From an uncultured Ruminococcus sp. (GTDB lineage Bacteria > Bacillota > Clostridia > Oscillospirales > Acutalibacteraceae), in NCBI GenBank assembly GCA_905235715.1, contig CAJONB010000007.1, forward strand, positions 32,835 through 96,834: a stretch of DNA of 64,000 bases, read 5' to 3'. The notes beneath the pieces were generated by a model. That model did no database searches. It was not told where the DNA came from and was given only the letters and a program-made list of their open reading frames with translations. The position numbers and the translations under genes were made by a program. This document shows, in pieces, positions 9,234 through 17,181 of the stretch (positions within the stretch are counted from its first letter, which is position 1; each line of letters opens with the position of its first letter).

Positions 9234-9264
9234 AAGCGGCTGTTCCTTGATGGAGCAGCCGCTT
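9234..9264 (-). terminator. terminator of the arsR-P-type ATPase operon
   Basis: AAGCGGCTG / CAGCCGCTT pair to form a stem. Read on the - strand it is followed by TTTT and lies just after the stop of the P-type ATPase gene. Confidence 0.8.
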
Positions 9265-9271
9265 GTTGCTA

Positions 9272-11308
9272 TTATATTTTTGCTTTGATCAGGCGAACCG
9301 AGTGGAGGACGCATATCAGGCTGACGCCGGTATCGGCGACGACCGCTAACCACAGCGGAGCAATACCGAATGTCGCAAGGGTGATTACCGCTGCCTTGAT
9401 CAACAGTGAGAAGGTAATATTGGCGCGCACGGTGTTCATCGTTTTGCGGCTGAGGCGGATTGCCTTCGGCAGAGAGGTGAGGGTTTCGGCAGACAGTACC
9501 ATATCGGCGGACTCGATCGCCGCGTCGGAGCCGAGTCCCATTGCAATACCGCAGTCGGAGCGCGACAGCACAGGCGCGTCGTTGATACCGTCGCCGACGA
9601 AGCAGCACGAGCCGTTCTCGGTAATCAGATTTTCGACACATTTGACTTTATCCTCGGGGAGCAGACCGCTTCGGATATCCGTAATATTCAACTGGTCGGC
9701 GATGCGTTTGCAAGCCGCTTTCTTATCGCCGGAAAGCATAACAATCTTTTCGACGCCGAGCGCTTTCATCTGTTCAACAACGTCCTTTGCTTCCGCGCGG
9801 GGCTGTTCGGCAATCGTAATCAGACCGATGACAGTATCGTCGACTTTGACGGAGGTCGCGTTATGCTCTGCGGATTTTGTGACAAAATAGGTATGCTCGC
9901 CGCCGGTTGCGGATACGCCCTGTCCCGGGATTTCCGTATGGTCTTTTAATTCTAATTCGGAAATATGATTTGCTTCCGCGTAGTTGCGGATTGCGGCGGC
10001 AATCGGATGCGCCGAGTGAGATTCTACTGACAGCGCAATCTGTAATATTTCTTCTTCAGAATATTGAGCGGTGGGCTTAATTTCTTTTACAGAAATATTA
10101 TGGTCGGTTAACGTGCCTGTTTTATCAAAGGCAAAGCAGTTTGTCTTTGATAAGGCTTCGACAAATTTTCCGCCCTTAATCAGCACGCCCGCCTTGGAAG
10201 CTGCTCCGATTCCGGCAAAATAGGCAAGAGGAACGGAAATGACAATCGAGCATGGGCAGGACGCGACAAGACATACCAGCGCGCGGTTAATCCAGTTCGG
10301 CCAGTCGCCGGTAATCAGCGAGGGAATAACGGCAATCAGCACGCTGAGCAGGATAACCGCCGGCGTGTAGACGCGCGCAAAGCGTGAAATCAGCTTCTCA
10401 CCGTCGCTCTTGTTTTTGGCGCTGTCTTCGACCAGCTTGACGATTCTTGTCGCCGCGCTGTCGGCATAAGCCTTAGTCGTCTGCATACGGATGGTGCGGT
10501 CATTGTTCATCATTCCGCTGAGCAGCTCGGAATCCACGGTGACTTCAATCGGTACGGATTCGCCTGTGAGAGAGGACGCGTCCATGGTAGTAGCGCCCTC
10601 GACAACCACGCCGTCAAGAGGAACGCGGGTGTGGGGCGGGATTTCGAGAATGGTGCCGATTGCGACGTCCTTAGCTTCGACCTCGCGGGTGGTGCCGTTT
10701 TCATAGATAAAGGCGGTGTCGGGGCGGATGTCCGCCAGCTTGCGGATATCGCGGCGGGATTTTTCGACCGCCTTATCCTCGAGCAGCTCGCCGATACCGA
10801 ACAGCACGGTGACAGCAGCGGCTTCGGTAAAATCGCCGAGAATCATGGCGGAGATGACAGCGACCGTCATCAGCGTCGTTTCGTCAATGTGCAGCTTGAG
10901 GGCAGATTTTACGCCCTCGATTACGACGTCGTAGCCCGACAGAATCACCGACGCTATGGCAAGTATCTTGCAGGCGAGTTCGGTTCCCTTAAAGAAATGC
11001 AGGACAAATGCCGTAACAAAAAGTACGGTAGAGAGTATCAGCAGGATAATTTTAATCTTGCTGACCTCCTCTTCTTCATCTTCATCTTCCGTATCAGCGG
11101 CGTCTGTCACGGTAATACCGCTTTCAACAGTGTCGACTAAAGCCTGAATATCTTTAAGGATATTCCTCTTTTTACTGTTAAATGACAGCGTCTTAGTCGC
11201 GAAATTAAGCTGTACGTTGCTGTACCCGGGTATTCCGTTCAGTTTTTGCTCGATTTTTGCCGCGCTTTCCGCGCTGCTGATGCCGTCAAGAATCAATTCA
11301 TGCTTCAT
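9272..11308 (-). CDS. heavy-metal P1B-type ATPase, zinc/cadmium exporter class
   Basis: This 678-residue membrane pump exports divalent metals using ATP. It has an N-terminal HMA-like domain, an acidic linker (EDEDEEEE), transmembrane helices with the CPC metal site (SCPCS), the phosphorylation motif DKTGTLT, a SHSAHP segment and GDGINDAP. The C-terminal DTGVSL segment in the last helix is typical of Zn/Cd/Pb pumps (ZntA/CadA) rather than copper pumps. In the HMA domain the two metal-binding cysteines of CxxC are serines (Ser12 and Ser15 in SAES), so that domain probably does not bind metal in the usual way. It lies 57 bp downstream of the ArsR gene and is probably co-transcribed with it. Confidence 0.93.
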   Translation of the reverse strand: MKHELILDGISSAESAAKIEQKLNGIPGYSNVQLNFATKTLSFNSKKRNILKDIQALVDTVESGITVTDAADTEDEDEEEEVSKIKIILLILSTVLFVTAFVLHFFKGTELACKILAIASVILSGYDVVIEGVKSALKLHIDETTLMTVAVISAMILGDFTEAAAVTVLFGIGELLEDKAVEKSRRDIRKLADIRPDTAFIYENGTTREVEAKDVAIGTILEIPPHTRVPLDGVVVEGATTMDASSLTGESVPIEVTVDSELLSGMMNNDRTIRMQTTKAYADSAATRIVKLVEDSAKNKSDGEKLISRFARVYTPAVILLSVLIAVIPSLITGDWPNWINRALVCLVASCPCSIVISVPLAYFAGIGAASKAGVLIKGGKFVEALSKTNCFAFDKTGTLTDHNISVKEIKPTAQYSEEEILQIALSVESHSAHPIAAAIRNYAEANHISELELKDHTEIPGQGVSATGGEHTYFVTKSAEHNATSVKVDDTVIGLITIAEQPRAEAKDVVEQMKALGVEKIVMLSGDKKAACKRIADQLNITDIRSGLLPEDKVKCVENLITENGSCCFVGDGINDAPVLSRSDCGIAMGLGSDAAIESADMVLSAETLTSLPKAIRLSRKTMNTVRANITFSLLIKAAVITLATFGIAPLWLAVVADTGVSLICVLHSVRLIKAKI

Positions 11309-11365
11309 TACGTTACCTCTCTTATATTCTTTATCAATACATATCGATACGCAAATAACGGAAGA

Positions 11366-11692
11366 TCATTCCAGTATATGCTCCAGCCCCATCTCAAATA
11401 TCTTTTGGATATGCTCGTCCTCGAGGGAATAGAAGCTCTGCTTGCCCTCGCGGCGCACCTTGACGAGGTTCTCCTGCCGCAGGACGCGGAGCTGGTGAGA
11501 TACGGTGCTCTGTTCCATGCCGACGATATCGGCGATACAGCAGACATTCAGCTCCTGTTCAAACAGCGCGCACATAATGCGGATGCGGGTGGAATCGCCG
11601 AATACCTTGAAAAAATCCGCCAGCTCGAAGAGCGTGTCGATGTCCGGCATTTTTGATTTTGTTTTCTCAACAACGGATTGGTGGTCGTGCAT
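11366..11692 (-). CDS. ArsR/SmtB family metal-sensing repressor
   Basis: This 108-residue winged-helix repressor has the recognition region MEQSTVSHQLRVL. Two sensor signatures are visible. LNVCCIAD carries cysteines at the alpha-3 position, and the C-terminal helix shows exactly D-x-H-x10-H-x2-E, the alpha-5 zinc site of SmtB/CzrA. This predicts release from DNA on binding zinc or a similar divalent ion. An inverted repeat that fits the family operator lies in its promoter region, so the operon is probably autoregulated. Its downstream partner is the P-type ATPase. Confidence 0.93.
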   Translation of the reverse strand: MHDHQSVVEKTKSKMPDIDTLFELADFFKVFGDSTRIRIMCALFEQELNVCCIADIVGMEQSTVSHQLRVLRQENLVKVRREGKQSFYSLEDEHIQKIFEMGLEHILE

Positions 11693-11727
11693 AAGATTGC
11701 CTCCGGTTTATTGAAAAGATGAACACA

Positions 11728-11743
11728 TGAACAACTGTTCATA
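11728..11743. promoter_or_regulatory. ArsR/SmtB-type operator
   Basis: ATGAACA-AC-TGTTCAT is a perfect 7-bp inverted repeat of the form known for SmtB/CadC/CzrA operators. It lies between the predicted -10 box and the ArsR start on the - strand, where bound repressor would block transcription. Confidence 0.85.
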
Positions 11744-11754
11744 CGTTATTACCA

Positions 11755-11782
11755 TCATATTACATAGATTGGATTTTGTCAA
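11755..11782 (-). promoter_or_regulatory. promoter of the arsR-P-type ATPase operon
   Basis: On the - strand TTGACA (11777-11782) and TATGAT (11755-11760) are separated by about 16 bp. The operator lies just downstream. Confidence 0.8.
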
Positions 11783-11793
11783 GTACAAAACCG

Positions 11794-11822
11794 TTGAAAA
11801 TTCTGAATTTTTGCGCTATAAT
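11794..11822 (+). promoter_or_regulatory. promoter of the HAD phosphatase-thioesterase pair
   Basis: TTGAAA (11794-11799), 17 bp, TATAAT (11817-11822). It is divergent from the metal-resistance promoter, with the -35 boxes only about 11 bp apart. Confidence 0.85.
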
Positions 11823-11847
11823 ACCTGTTGTGTATGGGAGGAAGGAT

Positions 11848-12519
11848 ATGAAGTCTGACAAGCCTGCCGTCATCTTTGATATGGACGGCGTTATTTTTGA
11901 TTCCGAGCAAGCGTATATTGATATTTATCGCGACCTGCTTACCCGCGACGGTATCACCTTTATAGAACAGGCTTGCATTGACGCGATTGGCGCGAACTGG
12001 CTTCGCACGCGTGAAATCTGGCATGAGTATTACGGCGACGCGTTTGATTTTGAACCGTATCACACTGAGGCGAGAGAGATTTTGAAAAACAAAAGCTTTC
12101 CGCTTAAGCCGTATGTGCATGAGATTTTTAACTATCTGAGGGAACGGAAAATTCCGACGGCGCTCGCGTCCTCGACGCGTGAGGAAAGCGTGATGCGGAT
12201 GCTGGAGGAAGCAAAGCTGACCGGGTGCTTTGACGTGATTGTCTGCGGCGATATGGTCAGCCATTCCAAGCCCCATCCCGAGATTTTTTTGACTGCCGCC
12301 GGCCGGTTGGGCGCTGCTCCCGGGGATTGCTATGTCATTGAGGACAGCTACAACGGGATTCGCTGCGCGCATAATGCGGGGATGCACCCGATTATGGTGC
12401 CGGATGTATTGCAGCCCGACGAAGAAATCAGGGGGCTGGCGGAGGTTGTTTTGCCGTCGCTGAATGAGGTTACCGGATATCTGGAAAAACAGTTTGATAA
12501 CGACGATGTTGTACTTTGA
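11848..12519 (+). CDS. HAD-superfamily phosphatase/phosphomutase (beta-PGM-like)
   Basis: This cytosolic protein has 223 residues from the ATG at 11848 behind GGGAGGAAGG. Motif I is DMDGVIFDSE with the nucleophile Asp, motif II is ASSTREE, motif III is the lysine in SKPHPEIF, and motif IV is VIEDSYNGI. This pattern, with a helical cap after motif I, is that of the beta-phosphoglucomutase/sugar-phosphatase branch. The exact substrate cannot be deduced. The thioesterase gene follows 9 bases later. Confidence 0.88.
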   Translation: MKSDKPAVIFDMDGVIFDSEQAYIDIYRDLLTRDGITFIEQACIDAIGANWLRTREIWHEYYGDAFDFEPYHTEAREILKNKSFPLKPYVHEIFNYLRERKIPTALASSTREESVMRMLEEAKLTGCFDVIVCGDMVSHSKPHPEIFLTAAGRLGAAPGDCYVIEDSYNGIRCAHNAGMHPIMVPDVLQPDEEIRGLAEVVLPSLNEVTGYLEKQFDNDDVVL

Positions 12520-12528
12520 GGTGAGATT

Positions 12529-13260
12529 ATGATATATGAAATTGATTATGTGCCGCGGTTCCGTGAGAGTGAGGCGGACGGGCTGATTTCTACAAAGGGC
12601 TATTTCCGTTATTTTCAGGATATTGCCGCGGGACAGTATCACAGTATAGGCAAGGGCAACGATAGGGTGCCGAAGCAATACGGCGTGTCGTGGGTGTACT
12701 CTAAGTATAAGATGAAGATTTACGGTAAAACCGACTTTGATCATTCTATCCATATTGCGACTTGGGCGTCGCGGTTGGACGCGATTCGCTCGTGGCAGGA
12801 AATGACCATAAAGAGGGGAGAGGAGCTGCTCTGCGAGGGCAGGCTGGAGAGTTGTGTCGTCGATATGCAGAAAAAGCGTATCGAGAAGCTGTCGCGCATT
12901 GAGCTACCCGATGATTTAGTGTGGGACGAGATGACCTCGGTCGAGCCGTTCACGCGGAAGCTGAAGCCCTCGGAAAAGGCAGAGTATCGCTATACGCATC
13001 GGGTGGAATATACCGACATCGACATCAGCCGCCACATGAACAACCTGCATTATATCGATATGTTTATGAACGCGTTTGACCTCGATTTTTACGACCGCTA
13101 TTTCATTACGGACTTTGAAATCCATTATATCAATCAGGCGTATTACAACGAGGAGCTGCGGGTTTTTGTCGAGCAGGACGGAGAGGAATACCGGCTGTTC
13201 GCGTTCAACAAGGATGACGCGGTTGCCGCCGCCTGCATTATCAAGGTCATGCCGTATTGA
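12529..13260 (+). CDS. acyl-ACP thioesterase (FatA/FatB-like)
   Basis: This 243-residue double hot-dog protein of the acyl-ACP thioesterase family releases fatty acids from acyl carrier protein. The N-terminal repeat contains FRYFQDIAA, and the C-terminal repeat has DIDISRHMNNLHYID, the conserved D-x-D-x3-H-x-N-N-x2-Y catalytic block. Length is normal for bacterial members. It is the second gene of a two-gene unit and faces glgA convergently across a shared terminator. Confidence 0.9.
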   Translation: MIYEIDYVPRFRESEADGLISTKGYFRYFQDIAAGQYHSIGKGNDRVPKQYGVSWVYSKYKMKIYGKTDFDHSIHIATWASRLDAIRSWQEMTIKRGEELLCEGRLESCVVDMQKKRIEKLSRIELPDDLVWDEMTSVEPFTRKLKPSEKAEYRYTHRVEYTDIDISRHMNNLHYIDMFMNAFDLDFYDRYFITDFEIHYINQAYYNEELRVFVEQDGEEYRLFAFNKDDAVAAACIIKVMPY

Positions 13261-13279
13261 CATGATGCATAAAAAGGAG

Positions 13280-13306
13280 CGCCGCCCCGGAATTACCGGG
13301 ACGGCG
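13280..13306. terminator. bidirectional terminator between thioesterase and glgA
   Basis: The GC-rich stem CGCCGCCCCGG / CCGGGACGGCG is followed by TTTT on the + strand and preceded by an A-run (AAAAA) that serves the - strand. It ends both convergent units. Confidence 0.88.
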
Positions 13307-13341
13307 TTTTGTAATGATTATGAATTATGGATTGTTTTGGT

Positions 13342-14769
13342 TTACAGCCAATGCAGGGTATCTTCGTAGACGTTGATATAATCCTGAGCGGAGCGCTCCC
13401 AGCTGTTGTCGCTCATCATTGCGCGCCACATCAGCTGATGCCAGCCCTGGTCGTCATTGATACCGGCGAGCGCACGCTTGACGGCGTTGCACATATCGGC
13501 GATATCGTAGTTCCTGAAGGTGAAGCCGTTGCCGTAGTTATCGGCGCTGTCAAATACGCTGTCCTTCAGACCGCCGACCTCGCGGACAACCGGGATGGTG
13601 CCGTAGCGAAGCGCAATCATCTGTGAAAGTCCGCACGGCTCCTGCTTAGAGGGCATCAGGAAGATGTCCGCGCCGGAGTAAATCTTGCGGGCAAGCTCGG
13701 GGACAAAGCCGTGGCAGGCGCATACGCGACCCGGATAGAACCACTGCATATCGCGGAAGAAGTTCTCATACTCTTCATCGCCGGAGCCGAGGATGACAAA
13801 CTGCATCTTGTTGTTGTTCAGCAAATCAGGCAGACCGCCGCGGACGAGGTCAAGACCCTTGGGCTCTACCATACGGGTGACCATCGCAACGATGGGGGTA
13901 TCCCAGCTCTGCTCAAGTCCTAAGCGCTCCTGCAGTCTGCGCTTACATTCGCCCTTACCTCTCATATCATCCTTGCTGTAGTTGCAGTAAAGCTGATAGT
14001 CGGTTTCGGGGTTATAGCTCTCCTGATCGATACCGTTGAGGATACCGCAGAGCTTGTAGTGATTATTGATCAGCGCGTGGTGCATACCGTAGCTGTACCA
14101 CGGGTCTTTGATTTCCAGCGCATAGCTGGGGGAAACGGTATTGACACGAGTGGAGCAGTAGATAGCGCCCTTCATCATATTCAGCCAGCCGTCCATCTCA
14201 AGAATCTTTGTTTCTGTAGGCGGAATACCGACGCACTCGGTATTGACCTCCCATCCGTACTGACCCTGATACTGGATATTGTGGATGGTAAAGAGCGACT
14301 TGATATTGTGATACCACGGATTCTTGGAATAGAAGATGTAGTAGTACACGGGGACAAGGGCTGTCTGCCAGTCGTTGGTGTGGATAATGTCGGGATGGAA
14401 GTCGATATAGGGGAGCATTTCCATAATCGCGCGTGAGAAGAACGCAAAGCGCTCGGCGTCGTCATAGAAGCCGTACAGCTTGTCGCGCTTGAAATAATAC
14501 TCGTTATCAATGAAATAGTAGGTGCAGTCGTTCCATCTTGCCCAGAACAGACCGCAGTACTGATGTCTCCACGCTACGGGTACGGTAAAATTGGTGATGA
14601 AGTTCATCTGGCACTTCAGTTCGTAGGGAATCGTACCGTAGAGAGGCATGACGATTCTGCAGTCATGACCCTTCCGGCATATTGTGTGAGGCAGAGAGCC
14701 TGCCACGTCTGCGAGTCCGCCGCTGCCTGCGAAGGGATTCGCTTCACTAGTGCAATAAAGAATTTTCAT
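13342..14769 (-). CDS. glgA: glycogen synthase (ADP-glucose type, GT5)
   Basis: This 475-residue enzyme extends alpha-1,4-glucan chains from ADP-glucose in the cytoplasm. The N-terminus is GT5-like, with GGLADVAGSLP and later IHTNDWQTALVP. The C-terminal half carries the E-x7-E region SKQEPCGLSQMIALRYG. The usual KTGGL substrate loop reads GSGGL, so the canonical lysine is replaced by glycine. Length is normal. It is the last gene of the glgB-glgC-glgD-glgA operon, 24 bases after glgD. Confidence 0.95.
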   Translation of the reverse strand: MKILYCTSEANPFAGSGGLADVAGSLPHTICRKGHDCRIVMPLYGTIPYELKCQMNFITNFTVPVAWRHQYCGLFWARWNDCTYYFIDNEYYFKRDKLYGFYDDAERFAFFSRAIMEMLPYIDFHPDIIHTNDWQTALVPVYYYIFYSKNPWYHNIKSLFTIHNIQYQGQYGWEVNTECVGIPPTETKILEMDGWLNMMKGAIYCSTRVNTVSPSYALEIKDPWYSYGMHHALINNHYKLCGILNGIDQESYNPETDYQLYCNYSKDDMRGKGECKRRLQERLGLEQSWDTPIVAMVTRMVEPKGLDLVRGGLPDLLNNNKMQFVILGSGDEEYENFFRDMQWFYPGRVCACHGFVPELARKIYSGADIFLMPSKQEPCGLSQMIALRYGTIPVVREVGGLKDSVFDSADNYGNGFTFRNYDIADMCNAVKRALAGINDDQGWHQLMWRAMMSDNSWERSAQDYINVYEDTLHWL

Positions 14770-14793
14770 AGTAATACCTCCTGTATCAGCTTC

Positions 14794-15906
14794 TTATACG
14801 ATGGATTTTTTGGCAATGTACATCGGATAGCTCAGCGAGCCTTGCAGCTTTGAACCGCGGCTGACGTTGACGTCCTTATCGACGACAATATTTGTCAGCT
14901 CGGCGTTGTCTCCGATAACGCAGTCCTGCATGATGATGCAGTCCTTAATTACCGCGCCGTTTCCGATATAAACACCCTTGGAAATGATGGAATTTTCGAC
15001 TGTGCCGTTAATTACGCAGCCCTGTGCGATCAGCGAGCCTTTTACAGAGCTGTTCAGACCGTAGCGTGAGGGCGCGTCGTCCCTTACCTTGGTATAAATC
15101 GGGCGGCGGTAGTCGAAAAGTCGATAGCGGGTATCTCTGTCCATCAGCTTCATGTTCGCGTCGTAATATTGCTTGACCGAGTCGATAATCTCGCAGTAAC
15201 CGGTCAGCTCATACGCAAAGATGCGGTAGCGCTCAAGTGCTTTTTGCAGAACGTCACGGACGAAGCTGTATTTGGATTCGGACATTGCCTGACGAACCAG
15301 ACCCATGAGGACGGTCTTGCGAATCAGGATAACGCCGATATTGAGATTGCAAACACTGTCGTCGACGGGCGAAGCCATGATGCGGATGACCTTGCCGTTT
15401 TCGTCAACATCCAACAGACTGCGGAAGTCGTCGGTGATGACATCGACATGCCTTTTTACATAGACAAAGGTGATGTCCGATTTGTTCTTTTCCGCGAAGG
15501 ACAATACCTTTGAATAATCCATATTGTAAACGGCGTCGGACGGAGAAATCAAAACGTATTCCTCGTCGCCGTGCTCGATATAGCCGTGCAGGTTGAAGAT
15601 GGTTTCAACGATGGATGAAAAGCTGTGCTCGCCGTAGGGAGGAAGAATGGACAGACCGCTTCTTCTTCTCGCCAAATCCCACGCGGAACCGGAGCCGACG
15701 TGATCCATGAGCGACTGGAAGTTGGATTTTGTGACGATACCGATATTATTGATGCCCGAGTTGGACATATTGGAAAGCGGAAAGTCAATCAGACGGTACT
15801 TGCCGCCGAAGGGGACGGAGCCGGTGGTGCGGTAGGCGGTCAGCTCAGGCAGATTCTTTTCATTAGTATTGGCAAAAATGAGTCCTAATATTTTATTGCT
15901 TGCCAT
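14794..15906 (-). CDS. glgD: glucose-1-phosphate adenylyltransferase subunit GlgD
   Basis: This 370-residue nucleotidyltransferase-fold protein is paralogous to GlgC and in Firmicutes forms a hetero-oligomer with it. It keeps GGKYRLIDFPLSN, but the N-terminal GGxGxRL nucleotide loop of active enzymes is replaced by FANTNEKNL, as expected of the GlgD modulating subunit. The C-terminus has left-handed beta-helix hexapeptide repeats (VIKDCIIMQDCVIG). It begins four bases after the glgC stop. Confidence 0.94.
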   Translation of the reverse strand: MASNKILGLIFANTNEKNLPELTAYRTTGSVPFGGKYRLIDFPLSNMSNSGINNIGIVTKSNFQSLMDHVGSGSAWDLARRRSGLSILPPYGEHSFSSIVETIFNLHGYIEHGDEEYVLISPSDAVYNMDYSKVLSFAEKNKSDITFVYVKRHVDVITDDFRSLLDVDENGKVIRIMASPVDDSVCNLNIGVILIRKTVLMGLVRQAMSESKYSFVRDVLQKALERYRIFAYELTGYCEIIDSVKQYYDANMKLMDRDTRYRLFDYRRPIYTKVRDDAPSRYGLNSSVKGSLIAQGCVINGTVENSIISKGVYIGNGAVIKDCIIMQDCVIGDNAELTNIVVDKDVNVSRGSKLQGSLSYPMYIAKKSIV

Positions 15907-15910
15907 TCCC

Positions 15911-17107
15911 TTACACCTCCATATCCTGATCGATCATCGCTTTGCAGGGGACGACAACATCCTCGCCGATTTTCAGTCCGTCGCCGACGACGGTGATGCC
16001 CCAGTCGTCGCGGTTTTCCATCTCGGTGGGATTCGCGCCGACCTTGGCGTTTCTGCCGATGACGGTATTTTCGCAGATAATAGAGAACTGGACGTTTGCG
16101 CCGTCCTCAATGACCGCGCCGGGCATGATGATGGACGAGTTGACGGTAGCGCCCTTGCCAATCATAACGCCGGAGAAGATGATGGAGAATTCGAGGTTGC
16201 CGTCGACGTTACAGCCGTCGGAAATCAGGGAATTCTGAATATCAGCTGTCTCGCCGACATGGTGCGGCGGCATCATGGGATTGCGGGAATAGATGTTCTT
16301 GAGGTCGAGCTGGAGCTTCGGGTCGAGCAAATCCATGTTTGCTTCCCAGAGGCTGTCAATCGTGCCGACGTCCTTCCAGTAGCCCTCAAAGGGATAGGCG
16401 ACCATCTTTTCGCCGGAGTTCAGCATCAGGGGCAGGACGTCCTTGCCGAAGTCGTTGGTCGAATCGGGATTCTGCGCGTCCTTAATCAAATACTCTCTGA
16501 CGGTTTTCCATGTGAAAACATAAATGCCCATCGAGGCGTTGGTGCTCTTCGGATGCGCGGGCTTTTCCTCAAATTCATAGATGGTGCTGTCGGGGTTGGT
16601 GTTGAGAATACCGAAGCGCGACGCCTCTTCCATCGGGACGTCCATCGCGGCGATGGTACAGGCAGCGCCCTTTTCCTTGTGGTATTCAATCATTTCGGCG
16701 TAGTCCATCTTATAGATGTGGTCGCCGGATAAAACAACGATGTAGTCGGGATCGTAGCGGTCTACGAAGCCGATGTTCTGATAGATAGCGTTAGCTGTGC
16801 CGGAGTACCAGTCGGAGCCTTCCTTGCTCTCATACGGCTGCAGACAGGTGACGCCCGAGTGCATACCGTCGAGATCCCATGGCTGTCCGTTGCCGACATA
16901 CTCGTTCAGCTCGAGCGGCTGATACTGGGTCAGCACGCCGACAGCCTCGATGCCGGAATTGATGCAGTTGGAGAGGGGAAAGTCGATAATCCTGTACTTG
17001 CCTCCGAAAGGTACGGCAGGCTTAGCGATTTTCTTGGTGAGAACGCCAAGACGCGAGCCCTGTCCGCCGGCGAGCAGCATTGCTACTACTTCTTTCTTAG
17101 GTATCAT
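15911..17107 (-). CDS. glgC: glucose-1-phosphate adenylyltransferase, catalytic subunit
   Basis: This enzyme makes ADP-glucose from glucose-1-phosphate and ATP, the committed step of glycogen synthesis. The protein has 398 residues from the ATG at 17107, chosen because GGAGG lies six bases upstream; an in-frame ATG eight codons earlier precedes that site. The catalytic loop [10 protein letters not shown], the [13 protein letters not shown] block and the [10 protein letters not shown] motif are intact, followed by a C-terminal beta-helix. It is the second gene of the operon. Confidence 0.96.
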   Translation of the reverse strand: MIPKKEVVAMLLAGGQGSRLGVLTKKIAKPAVPFGGKYRIIDFPLSNCINSGIEAVGVLTQYQPLELNEYVGNGQPWDLDGMHSGVTCLQPYESKEGSDWYSGTANAIYQNIGFVDRYDPDYIVVLSGDHIYKMDYAEMIEYHKEKGAACTIAAMDVPMEEASRFGILNTNPDSTIYEFEEKPAHPKSTNASMGIYVFTWKTVREYLIKDAQNPDSTNDFGKDVLPLMLNSGEKMVAYPFEGYWKDVGTIDSLWEANMDLLDPKLQLDLKNIYSRNPMMPPHHVGETADIQNSLISDGCNVDGNLEFSIIFSGVMIGKGATVNSSIIMPGAVIEDGANVQFSIICENTVIGRNAKVGANPTEMENRDDWGITVVGDGLKIGEDVVVPCKAMIDQDMEV

Positions 17108-17131
17108 TATATCCTCCGATATTACTGCCAA

Positions 17132-17151
17132 GCCCCGAGATGCTTCGGGGC
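17132..17151. promoter_or_regulatory. hairpin in the glgB-glgC intergenic gap
   Basis: GCCCCGA / TCGGGGC form a stem in the 74-bp space between glgB and glgC. No T-run follows, so it is more likely an mRNA stability or partial-readthrough element than a full terminator. Confidence 0.55.
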
Positions 17152-17181
17152 CAGGCGGTATTTTGAATTATACGATAAAAA

